64,000 nt of DNA from Colletes latitarsis (taxonomy: Eukaryota > Arthropoda > Insecta > Hymenoptera > Colletidae), in NCBI RefSeq assembly GCF_051014445.1, contig NC_135140.1, forward strand, positions 11,798,001 through 11,862,000. Reading direction: 5' to 3'. This document shows, piece after piece, positions 37,448-47,973 of the stretch. A program made the translations under genes and the position numbers. The stretch's first letter is position 1, and the number at the start of each line of letters is the position of its first letter. Under the pieces are notes generated by a model. It searched no databases, was not told the DNA's origin, and saw only the letters and a list, made by a program, of their open reading frames with translations.

Positions 37448-39879
37448 ATGAAAACGACCGTAGGTGTATCAACGATAATTGTGATCGCATTATGTATCGT
37501 AACGTCAGTCGAGTGCATTCCAGAACTGCAGTTATTGCACATCGTGAGAACAAAATTTATAATTTTATTTTTCGAAGTGTGATAGAATGGAAAGATCAAA
37601 CGGATTAACGATGGGAACATCGAATATATTTTTTACAGGTGTTCGCGCATAAAACATATGCACCGATTTCGGATATAATACACAGCAATGATACAAGTTT
37701 GCCAAGCGAATTAACTTATGAATACTTTAATTCCGCTGCTCTTGACATGCCCAATGTAAGTCTGCACATTTTCTTGCTCGGTAAACAAATGTAAAAAATT
37801 CAAAACTTAAAACTACAAACGTTAAAGGAGTGTAAATATTTTGAATATGATTAATTATTTCTGATATTTTACGCGTAAGTCGAATTACAAGGTATGTTCT
37901 AAGTACAAACATGTTTTATCTGTATAAACAGGGTGCTCGATCACCCCTGGGAAAGATTTTAATGGGGGATTTTGGAGAATACCAATTTGTTGATAGAGGC
38001 TTCGTTAAAATGTTATTAACAATTATAATCAAAAAATTTCAAATCGTTCTGGAAAAATTATTTTCAGTTGCGAGGGTCAATTACAATCATTTTTGGTGAA
38101 TAGACATACCCCCGAAATCCTACCCACTTTCTAGAAAAAAATTCCGTACGGGCGGAACTTTGAACGTTAATAACTTTTTAACGAAGCCTCCATCAACAAA
38201 TTGGTACTCTTGATTTTCGTCTTATTTTGACCTCTAGAATCCCCCATTAAAATCTTTCCCAGGGGTGGCCGAACACCCTGTATAACGTATTACGAAGATC
38301 ATCGAGTAAAAAAAAAAAGAACAGAATAATTTTATTCGACAGGCTGGCAAACTCAACATGTACAATCTAGGAGTCCATTTACGCGAGGAGTATAATCAAT
38401 TTTTGGGTGATATTTATACAGTAAATACAATGAAAATGCATACAGCAGAATACCCATTATCAATGATATCTGCTCAATTAGTGAATGCAGGCCTCTGGCC
38501 TCCGACGGAAACCCAAAAATGGGACGATGATATAAATTGGCAACCAATACCCATGGGTGAGCACGCAAAAGCAACAAATTAACAAACAGACGATTAAAAA
38601 ATTGCTTACGTTGTACTATTATTTCTTGTAGATTACATGTCCATTGATAAAGACACTTTATTACTGGGAACGCGTTGTCCAAACTTTGTTTCTGAGATGA
38701 ACAGAGTTTTGAATACAATTCAAATGAAAAAGACAATGTTACATCATTCGCCTTTATTCGATTATGTGTCTCAGAATTCTGGAATGGAAATACGGAAACC
38801 ATCTGAAGTAGCTCTTTTATACGCGGCTCTCGAGACAAAAGTAAGCTTCTCGGACAATACTGTAATTTATTCCGAATTAAAGATAAGTGTTTCTCTTACG
38901 TTCACGATGTTACAGTAGCGAATTGAACGTGCAAATATATTATAGAAAATTCTCGTAAACATTTATTATTTTAGTGGTCATCTTCGTGATTGAAACTGAA
39001 AGAGTTTTGTATTTAATATTTTTTTCAAATATGCGTGGTGTTTTGGGGCATAAAATTTTCAAACAAACGTTATCACAGGCAGATCTGAATCAATCTCTAC
39101 CGTATTGGGCCAGGGAAATTTTTCCCGATGGAGGATTGTACAATATGACGTTGTTAGAGTACGATCTTCTTTCGCAAACTCATCTGCAAAGACAACTGAA
39201 CGGAGGAACAATTCTAAAGGAAATTCTAGCGAATTCGTTAAGTTATATTTACGGGGGTATACCCGAAGAAAGAAAGCTCATGATATACAGTGGTAACGAC
39301 AGAAATATTGCCGCCATTTTGAAGACTCTCGATTTATGGTCACCGCACATTCCCAATGAGGCGGCTTCGGTAATCTTCGAAATGTATTATGATAACGAAA
39401 CGCTGAGCCACGGTATAAAGGTAACTGTATTTAATTTTTAAAAAAACTATTACATTTCTGTTACAAACAAAATATTACTATTTAACGCACAGGTGAGTGA
39501 CGAAATTTGTATAAAAACTATACTGTAGTTTATACTTATAGTCCTATCGAATTCTTAGATCTTTCTTCGTAATTTTACATTTTACATTCGATGAATGTTA
39601 CTGTTATTATTTCAGATAAATTACTACACGGGTATTGAAGATGATACTATACCTTTAACGTTGCCCAACTGCACAGAAATTTGCCCACTGCAAATATTCT
39701 TGAATTCTTTCTACGACGTGCTACCAAAAAATGCAGAATTACTGTGCAATTGGAAACGTACTGTCCTTCTTGATGATGTACCATTATTAGACAACGCTCT
39801 TTACAGTCGATCTGAATCTCATAAATTGAAAAGCGTTATTATTTGCTTCTCGTTAATAATCATGTTGTTTCTGCACTAA
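37448..39879 (+). CDS. Acid phosphatase-like pseudoenzyme, cluster gene 5
   Basis: Six exons: 37448-37543, 37639-37755, 38343-38556, 38632-38840, 39079-39420, 39616-39879; 414 codons (413 aa), all splice sites in phase. A signal peptide of about 23 residues precedes IPELQLLHI. The fold is clearly that of the cluster (AGKLNMYNLGVHLREEYNQF; INWQPIPM; LPYWAREIFPDGG; LPNCTEICPL). The active site is not conserved: the RHGxRxP loop reads FAHKTYAP, keeping only the nucleophile-equivalent His and the Pro. The DRT arginine region reads HTAEYPLSM, and the distal dyad reads SGNDRNIAA, Asn-Asp instead of His-Glu. The protein ends in a hydrophobic tail (SVIICFSLIIMLFLH), suggesting a GPI signal or membrane anchor. 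Likely catalytically dead but maintained; a binding or decoy role is inference. Intron 2 carries MITE-1 copy I. Confidence 0.87.
37927..38283. mobile_element. MITE-1 copy I (short form), in intron 2 of gene 5
   Basis: Left end AACAGGGTGCTCGATCACCC; right end GGGTGGCCGAACACCCTGTA. One internal unit (about 38037-38145). A stretch of the left subterminal region is missing between GGGGGATTTTGGAG and AATACCAATTTG. Confidence 0.85.
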
Positions 39880-40295
39880 ATAGTTGACATATATAATTTA
39901 TAGAATTTATAATTGTAAGTACACTAATTTTACAGATTTTTTTTAATTCTTTAATATAATACGATAATTTATAATCTCGTTAAAAATATGTTTGTTTTTA
40001 CAATTGTTTCAAATCAAATAATTCTCAGCAATGTAGATCTGAATACATATTTCTAGTACGAATGCATATAAATTAGTATTTGCGTACTCGTACAATTATA
40101 GGAAAATGTAAATGAAAAGACAATCTCAGTATATTTAAATTATTCCAATATACCGAATCTGCTATATTACAACAATAAAAAGTATGTATTATATATTATT
40201 ATTTATTTATAACATACAATCTTGATCTATAAAACGAAGCTCCATACATGGTAGATGCACTAGTGTATAACGTTAGATTCTAATTAAAACATTGC

Positions 40296-42896
40296 TTATT
40301 TGCGTGTCAATATATTGACTAATTGACGTGACTTTTCTGCAAATTGGGTAAAGTTATCTGCAACAACTACTGTAAAATCATCCAGAATCATTAACCATCG
40401 CCGTTCCCTTTTATACACGCTGTCCTCTACTATCATATCCTTAAATTTCAATTGTTTTTTCCATAAATCGACGACGGATGGTATTGTTTCTTCTTCGAAT
40501 TTATTGCCATCTTCGGTAGAGAAGAGTAAACGATATTTTTGAAAACATAAAGTTAACGCATAAAATATAATATGTAATTGATTTACTATGTTATATACGT
40601 CGGCTTTTTTGTCATTCATCAGAGAGACTAAAACACCTTCCTGAGATTTCAGTTTCGTAGTTAAATAATTTATCGTTTCAATACAAACTTTCGTAGAATT
40701 GCAAAGTTCTAAAGCGATGGATATTTCATGAGTTAACATTGTAATCTAAAAAATAAATAGTTAAAATTAAAAATCTGTAGATTTGGTAAACCTTACGTTG
40801 TCAAGGTCACCCCCTGAATGACCCTCAGAAGGTTTCAGCCGTCGCTCGTTTTTTATTAAAAAGTTATTAATAAAAATGTATTATTAGTATTACACTAGAA
40901 TCTGCGTATACGTATACTCAACGTGACCTTGACGTTCACACAGTTTATGAAGGTCACGCTCTTGAACATCCCCCACAAAATTATACCTCTCGTTTTTTAT
41001 TAAAAAGTTATTAGTATATAAAAATTACCGGAAACAAAAAACAAGAATATGTAATTTCGTTCCACGAGCCTTGCGGAGCGTAAAATAAAACATCCCTCAT
41101 GAGTTGAACAGTATCATATCAAATTCGTTTTGCTGACTGGTGAGCTGCGTCTCCCCAAGACCCCCCTTAAAAACTACACTAATACCGACACCCATTTTTA
41201 ATAAAATACACGATGTCTTGCGCAATGAAAATTATACATATGTCAAGGTCAAGGTCATCGGGGCTGCCTCCCCTAAACATAAGGTTTACTGTAGATTTCA
41301 ACAGTTCTAGCCTACCTATTCTGTATATGAAACTGGAATAATTTTGTTTTTACTTTGAGGCAAATTAAATGCAAAAATATGAATTATATTTTGATCGACA
41401 GCGATTTAACTTTTGCCAGGTTATATTAGGTACATTTATCCAACATTTTTTGTTTTTCAATTTACCTTATTCAATTCAGGGTTCCCTATGCTTTTCTCCA
41501 GTATATCAGTTACGGTTTGCAAAATTTCATGCGTGCACGCGTTGCTTTTCTTTTCAGCTTCGTAAACATCACGAAAGTTTAATATCGTGTTTATAGCTTC
41601 AGCTTCTAAAGTATCATTCCAACACCTTTTTCTCATATATTGCCTCGATATTCTTCCATCTTGAAGAATCGAGAGTATTACTTTGATCGATTGAAAAGCA
41701 ACGTTGTCTGTACTGAGAGCATCGAGCGTAAATTTCAGCCATTTAGAAGGGACCGTTTTCTCTACTTTTCTATTCTCCTTATGCATACAGTCCGTTTCGT
41801 TCGCGCAATCTAATTTTCTTTTCTTTGGGCATGATCCCGTAAGTTCCATATTCTCCGTCGAACTTTCACACCCTTCGGAATGTTTTTTCGTATCTCGTTC
41901 ACACGCTTTTATGCTAATCAAATCTGCACCTTCGTTATCTTTCTGATGAAAGGATAATTTCAACGAAGATAGGCACGACTGCTGACTTTTATCAGACATC
42001 CTATCTTTTTCAGCCATGAACGCAGTACAAAATTCCAAATCCTGCACGTCTGTTGCGATATTTTCTCTTGGATAAGAGATAATATTGTCAATTTTCTCAC
42101 CCGATAAAATAACGTGTTCATTTTGGAGAATGGAACAGTCTCCGCTCAATAGATACGTATCGTACGCGCTGTCTTTCTGAACGGAAGCAACATTATCATC
42201 CTGTTTCGCAGAAATTGGAAGATTCCTCGTACTAAAATGAGAATTAAATACTTTCGTGCGTTGAGTAATTAACTCTAACGCTAAGTTTGAACAATTTTCG
42301 TCTGACGAATCATCTTCTCCCGAGCTAAGAGCAACATCATTTTTCAATTTTAAATAACTCTTCCGTGAAAAATTACTGTCACGGGAAGTTAACAAAGATT
42401 TTTCCGTCGATGTTTCAATATTAAAATCGCTTTCCTCAAGCACCTTATCACTTACATTTCGCACCACCTTATTAATGTCTTCGTTTTCGAAAGAATCTTT
42501 GAATATATCCGAACAGGATGAATATTCTGTATCCGATTCTGAAATGACGAAGTTATTCAGAGTGGTACTCTTTTCCGTAAAACTCTTTTTACAATATCTT
42601 TCCGTAGTTCGAAAGTCAAGGATGGATAGATCGCTCCAGCTCTTTATGAAATCCTCATCGTTTTGTTTCGCGTTACTTTGTTGGTGGTGCTGCGATAAGC
42701 TACACTTTTTATTCTGCTTAACATTGCAGACTGAACTGATGGAGTTCGCGTACTCTAAATAACTGCCCAATAATATACCCCTTTTCGGAGTTACATTATG
42801 CGAATTCGTCGAATGCAGACATTCGTGATCACGTTCTTCAACTTCGGAAATTCTACCTCGATTGCAACACTCAAAATCCTTACCTGTAGGAAACAT
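40296..42896 (-). CDS. Uncharacterised protein, about 626 aa, two exons visible
   Basis: Exon 42896-41466 (479 codons before the frame would stop) is joined to exon 40745-40296 through a GT-AG intron of 720 bp in phase 0; the frame totals 627 codons. I do not recognise the family. The first about 380 residues are Ser/Asp/Glu/Lys-rich and look disordered, with acidic clusters. The last about 240 residues are better ordered and predicted helical by eye (VPSKWLKFTLDALSTDN to the end, NFTQFAEKSRQLVNILTRK). The start is uncertain: the first ATG overlaps a good acceptor (TTTCCTACAG followed by GTAAGG), so an upstream exon could exist beyond the repeats at 42940-43830. It may be a nuclear or scaffold protein, but that is a guess from composition only. 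Confidence 0.7.
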
Positions 42897-42939
42897 AATA
42901 TTACAATCTTTTTGTTAGAGGAGGATAACATAAAGGAGA

Positions 42940-43450
42940 CGTTCGGGTCTCCTTATGCAGCAACCTCCACGTGGTGAGACCTGGTATAGAGGGTATTCCC
43001 CTGGGAGAAATTTTAATGAGACATTCTAGAGGCCAAAATAAGACGAAAATCAGGAATACCAATTTGTTGATTGAGGCTTCGTTAAAAAGTTATTAACGTT
43101 TAAAGTTGCGCCTGTAGAACGGCAATCTGCGAACAGCTACGTGCATGAGATAGTGGTTCTCACTCAACATGAGAAACTCTACAGCCATACAGTTTTGTGA
43201 GCGAGAACCACTATCACGCATGCGCAGCTGTTCGCAGATTGCTGTTCTACAGACGGAACTTTAAACGTTAATAATTCTTTAACGAAGCCTCGATCAACAA
43301 ATTGGTATTCTTGATTTTCGTCTTATTTTGGTCTCTAGAATCTCCCATTAAAATTTTCCCAAGGGTGGCCGAACACCTTGTATAATCGCTGTCACACACG
43401 ATGAAAAGTACTTCTTCGTGGGTAACACCAAGCTAATGACTGCAAATTTA
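42940..43450. repeat. Copy of the CCACGTGGAGG repeat, split by MITE-1
   Basis: On the minus strand this is the same repeat as 8265-8395: GTGTTACCCACGAAGAAGTA, then CAGCGATTA, then (after the interruption) CCAGGTCTCACCACGTGGAG. The interruption is MITE-1 copy J. It gives a paralogous empty site at about 8329-8336. Confidence 0.85.
42987..43382. mobile_element. MITE-1 copy J, flanked by a TA target duplication
   Basis: The left end is decayed (TAGAGGGTATTCCCC); the right end is good (GGGTGGCCGAACACCTTGTA). TA dinucleotides at 42985-42986 and 43383-43384 flank it, and the uninterrupted relative near 8330 has a single TA there. The interior is not the usual unit but a palindrome (43112-43252) with arms of about 50 bp (TGTAGAACGGCAATCTGCGA and complement) continuous with the terminal repeats. 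Confidence 0.88.
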
Positions 43451-43649
43451 AAATAGTTTCTCTAAATATCGGATAAAATTAATAATAACAATCCTGTGCA
43501 TCATATAAGGGACGAAAGATTTTTCTACGTTTGCTAACTTTCTCGATTTTAGTAGTTCATTTAGCCACTGGTTTTTTTTTACCAGGTTGTACGTAAATGA
43601 AGGAGCAGTTTTCTCCGACAGTGAACAGTCGACCGCCGACTGTCTTCGG

Positions 43650-43832
43650 ATTAGGGTCGCATGAGCGTTGAAACGACGTGCATTTTTATGTTTTTCCTTG
43701 TCTTGCAATTGGAAACAACGAAGATAGACAATACCGACGTTCATATGTCTGTCTTTGGTTGTTTTCAATTGTAAGGCAAAGAAAAACATAAAAATGCACG
43801 TTGTTTCCACGCTCGTGTGCCCCCGGTCTAAT
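43650..43832. repeat. Hairpin element, about 180 bp
   Basis: Left arm ATTAGGGTCGCATGAGCGTT, followed by GAAACGACGTGCATTTTTAT; the right arm is its imperfect complement, ending GTGTGCCCCCGGTCTAAT. Arms are about 80 bp. A 120-codon frame at 43448-43810 begins inside it, so it is not evidence for a gene. Confidence 0.8.
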
Positions 43833-44772
43833 GGAACTTAACGCAGTTTATTCAAGAAGCGATTATAATACACTCAGTGAAATTTCCATACTTCCATTAA
43901 AATTTTCCCTTTTTTTGATAGTTGTTCATCGAGTCTTTTATTTTGAATAGTTCCTATGAATTTAATTGTTTTCTAAGTTAGTAATTTTGGTTATTGGATT
44001 TTGTTCTAATTGTTACCGTAACATTTGACATTTCATTGAAAATTTGGACGAAATTATTATAGTTCCAGATTCGTTTTTTTCTATTTTTGGCTCTGTAAAT
44101 GTTATACATAATATGCATACGTATTGAATTAATTATATTTTCATAAAATAGCGAGTATTTTTAGGTTATGTTGATTTATTCTTAAGTTATTAGGAAAAAA
44201 TAATTCGATATTATAATGCACGACTCTAACAGAGACATTGCTCGATAAATAAAGAGATAGCATCATGTTGTGAATAAATTTGTTAAATTAAATTAAAAAT
44301 TCAATATAAACAAGCAAAATATTCATTAAAAATGTAATGCAACTTAAAGATATTGTATGACAAACGTGGGATAGTATACATATTAACATTACAGAACTTA
44401 ATTAACATTATGAATGACAGAAACTTTGAAGTTATTAGGAAAAATGGTGGTAATACACACTATTGGCCTGTATACACTTTGTTTTTAAAATATAAATAAA
44501 GCAATATATTACTTGGAATTATAGAAACTCTCTTTAATTTATTTTTAAAAATTCATGTTTTTCAATAATTACTCATATAAAGATGCATGTACATTTTATT
44601 ATTATTCAATTGTCTTTATTATTAATCTAGTATTAAGTTTAGAATTAGAACATATCCGTCTTCTACATATCATTTGATATTATGAAGAAATATTGCATAG
44701 AACTATGAAAATTTTGACTGAGTGTATTGTTTCATATCTTTCAAACGACAGTGCAGTCAGCCTATGCTTGGT
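43833..44772. other. Intergenic AT-rich region, nothing recognised
   Basis: Presumed 3' flank of the gene at 44773-45408. No open frame with protein character and no terminal repeat was seen. Confidence 0.45.
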
Positions 44773-45408
44773 TCATAAATGTATGAATGGAGCTTTAAAC
44801 AAATATAAAAACAACTCTTTAAAGAAAAATACTAAATGTTGACCTGTAGTATTACTTCTCTTTGGATTAGTATTCCATTGTTTATGAAACACCAAATGAA
44901 ATTGTTCAATGGAAATATCTTTCATGAACATTGTCATTGATTTTAGCCAAACCACAGCCTGTATAAAAGCTATATCAGCCTCATAGTCTTCTGTATAGTC
45001 TGAGATTTTTTCACAAGCCTCTATAAGATTTTGTGGTATATTCAAAAAATGTTTGCAACGATAACAGTCAATATTATTATTTTCATCGAATTTCCTTAAT
45101 TTTGTTCCATTCATTTCCATTAAAAGATCTTCCACAACAGGGGAATCTGATTTTTCTATTGTTTCCGGCACATTATACATATAACTATCTATATTAATAA
45201 ATAGAAATAAAAATTACGATTATATTTCTATTAACATGCAATTTTTTATTTTAGTAAACATAAGGGTTTTAATTATTTTTACACAACCTATATCGGATGT
45301 CAGATGGGTCGAATTTTTCATGTATATTTGTTGCAATTCATCTAGAATTTTATTTCGATTCTCGACATGAATTTTTATTTGTTCAATTTCAATAGTATTG
45401 TTGTTCAT
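44773..45408 (-). CDS. Small uncharacterised protein, about 178 aa
   Basis: Exon 45408-45288 and exon 45188-44773, joined in phase 1 by a 99-bp GT-AG intron, give 179 codons. I chose the ATG at 45408 (MNNNTIEIEQ) rather than the upstream in-frame one because it begins a hydrophilic helical stretch (EQIKIHVENRNKILDELQQI). The central part has a cysteine pair (DCYRCKHFLNIP) and Trp/Phe-rich helices (AFIQAVVWLKSMTMFMKDIS). The last 20 residues are hydrophobic and could be read-through of an unseen donor near TGGNTNP-like sequence (WNTNPKRSNTTGQH). No family recognised. It is divergent from Tim13, with about 640 bp between the starts. Confidence 0.65.
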
Positions 45409-46044
45409 CTTGAAAATAATGGTAATTAAATTACGATACAATGCATATTATACAATTGTATATATCAATGTATATTTTAAACAGTTCGTACGAATATTGC
45501 TACACTCTATTCAGTTAATTTTACAATAGAAAAGCATGGAAAATCTTGCCTTACAATATCGTTAGATCTAATTATGAGTGTAATTGATGCAAATATTGAA
45601 TTTTAGTTCAAGTTTGCAATTTTTAAAACCTGTTACGGTCACATAGTTAAATATAATATACATATACATATAACTAAAAAGAAATGACATTTAAAGCAAA
45701 ATTGATCTTAACGTTCAGAAAACAACAGAATAGCGTACAAGGAAATACGAAGAAGAGTAATATGAAGTTAATAATTATAGTATTGTATAGAAATTTAAAT
45801 ATATTACTTTATTGACGTTATCAATGCATGCAACTGATAATTAAGAATATCCCTTGATAACCATTATATAACTTCTAAATGTAAATAGCAAATAATTGTA
45901 AACGCATATTGAAGGTTTAACTTCACGTGCTTCCGGTGTACCGAACTAACCGGGAAGACATGGTGGTTCAGAAGCACTAGTAGTGTAAAGTGATTTTGAT
46001 TTTAATATTACCATATAAAAAAGCTTTATCAACCACCTGTAAAT
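45409..46044. promoter_or_regulatory. Probable bidirectional promoter region (uncharacterised gene / Tim13)
   Basis: Two head-to-head start codons 636 bp apart with no intervening gene. The stretch 45920-45990, nearest Tim13 (CACGTGCTTCCGGTGTACCG), is less AT-rich and holds an E-box-like CACGTG and an Ets-like CTTCCGG, typical of housekeeping promoters. Assignment by position and composition only. Confidence 0.5.
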
Positions 46045-46990
46045 ATGGATTCGCTTTCGTCTGGTTCTTTAACTAGGGACGAGCTTATGGAACAAATTAA
46101 ACAACAAATTGCCGTTGCAAATGCACAAGAATTGCTTACGGTACGGTTACACAAGTACATATACTTTTTACTTTTGCAAACTTAAGATGAATGAACGGCA
46201 CAGGTTTAATCTCATATTTTCAGAAAATGACAGAAAAATGCTTTAAAAAGTGTATAAGCAAGCCGGGTACTGCATTAGATACTTCAGAACAGGTAACCTC
46301 TCTTATTCGTAAAATATAACCTTACGAATACTTAAATGGTTCATAAAAAATGCATTAGGTAACAAATTAACAGGTTTATATATCGAAAGTATTCTTCTTT
46401 CGTGTTTAAGGTGCCTTGAAAGTCTAGCTCGTAATACGTTTCCTAATTTAAGTTCTACTTTAAGCGAAACATTGTGCCACTTTCATTGACATTCGTACAA
46501 CGTGTATTCCGTTCATTGGAAGATTATTAATTAAGCATACTAAGAATATGAAAAATATTTCATAAAGAATCATACTTAAGTACGGTTTCTAAGGAGTTTG
46601 TAAATTTATTTTTGCATATATTAGTTTTACATTATATATAAGTAAGGTTGCATCATTATGAATGTTTGAAAAAAGATATTTGTATATAAACATGAATAGA
46701 AATAAATTAAACATAATATACACAACAGTGTTTTGTCATTATTGTTACAAGACGTCATTTAATGTTTTAAAATTAAAGAACAGACTTTTGAGGTATCCTG
46801 TATATTCAAATTGATAATATTTTAATGTTACGAACATTTTTATTATTATAAATATGGAATTATAGCATAAATTACTTTGTTTTACTTACAGAAATGCATA
46901 GCAATGTGTATGGACCGATATATGGATGCTTTTAATCTTGTATCAAAAGCATATAGCGATCGATTACAAAAAGAACGTAACAGAATGTAA
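46045..46990 (+). CDS. Tim13: Mitochondrial import inner membrane translocase subunit Tim13
   Basis: Three exons, 46045-46140, 46224-46292, 46892-46990, give 88 codons (87 aa), the usual size for a small Tim. The twin CX3C motif is complete: CFKKC in exon 2 and CIAMC spanning the start of exon 3, separated by 14 residues; in the family these form two intramolecular disulfides. The sequence from [11 protein letters not shown] to [14 protein letters not shown] is typical Tim13 rather than Tim8, 9 or 10. Small Tims sit in the mitochondrial intermembrane space, and Tim8-Tim13 hexamers chaperone hydrophobic precursors toward the inner membrane TIM22 complex. Intron 2 is about 600 bp. Downstream, AATAAACTGC near 47348 is a likely polyadenylation signal. 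Confidence 0.95.
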
Positions 46991-47973
46991 AAGTACAAAT
47001 TTTTGAATAAATTGTTTCTTTGTTGTATACCTTGTAGTTTACTGAACAACAAAAGTAGCATTTCAACTATTTTCCATCTGAGGATATCAATATGAAGATA
47101 TTATGATTGTAATTACAGTATACATTTCATACAAGATTGGCATAAAATAATCTGTTCCAAAGTTATCTTGATTATAAGTAATAAATAGTTTTGTATATAA
47201 GGATGTCAATCTTAATTAATTTCTGTTATGATATAGATATTTACACATGTAAAATTTGCAAATTACTGATATGTTACTTTTAATTTTAATACTTAAAGAC
47301 AAGCGACACTGCCATGTGCGTTGATAGAATATTAATGTAATTGTACAATAAACTGCATGTTCTTTAAATTTGGTATTTTACATATGTGTTAAAAAATTAA
47401 AAGATCTTGTTATATTCTACCTACAAATTTCATAGTTAAACACATTAATTGAACATTGATTATAATTTATATTTAATCAGTTGCAGAAAAATATTCATTA
47501 TACAAGTACTATTAATAGTATGGCCTCGTTACTGGTAAAATTAAGATTTTAATCAAAAATTCATTGAAAACAGTTTCTAAGACTCGTATAAAATTTTCCC
47601 GCTTATATTGTCACGTCACATTAAAATATCGAAATATTGATTTTCGAGAACTTAAAAAATAGATTTCTACAAAAATTTTTTACTTTGGTAATGTAAACCA
47701 TTTTTCAGATATGGCAAATAAATAATTATGCAAAAGCCAAGTGAGGAATTCGTTAAATTTTACACGTTTATTTGGATACTTACTAATTATTCAGAATCTA
47801 ATTGCAATCTCGAAATTTTTGGTAAAACGTGTTTATATCTTTTTGAAAAGTACTTGTAAAACATAACTCCATCTTGAGCAATTTTCAATTAATACAATTA
47901 CAGACAAAACATTCGTTCAATTTTATTATTAATATAAATATTACACAAAAAATATTTAATATTTAATTTAGTA
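46991..47973. other. Tim13 3' flank, AT-rich
   Basis: The 3' UTR of Tim13 is expected to run to about 47370 (AATAAA near 47348). Beyond it is AT-rich sequence with no recognised feature up to MITE-1 copy K. Confidence 0.45.

Noticed and set aside
43448..43810. 120-codon minus-strand frame upstream of the gene at 40296-42896
   Set aside because: Its first half is the 43650-43832 hairpin. The second half has coding-like character but no convincing donor joining it to the acceptor at 42881, so it was not annotated as an exon.
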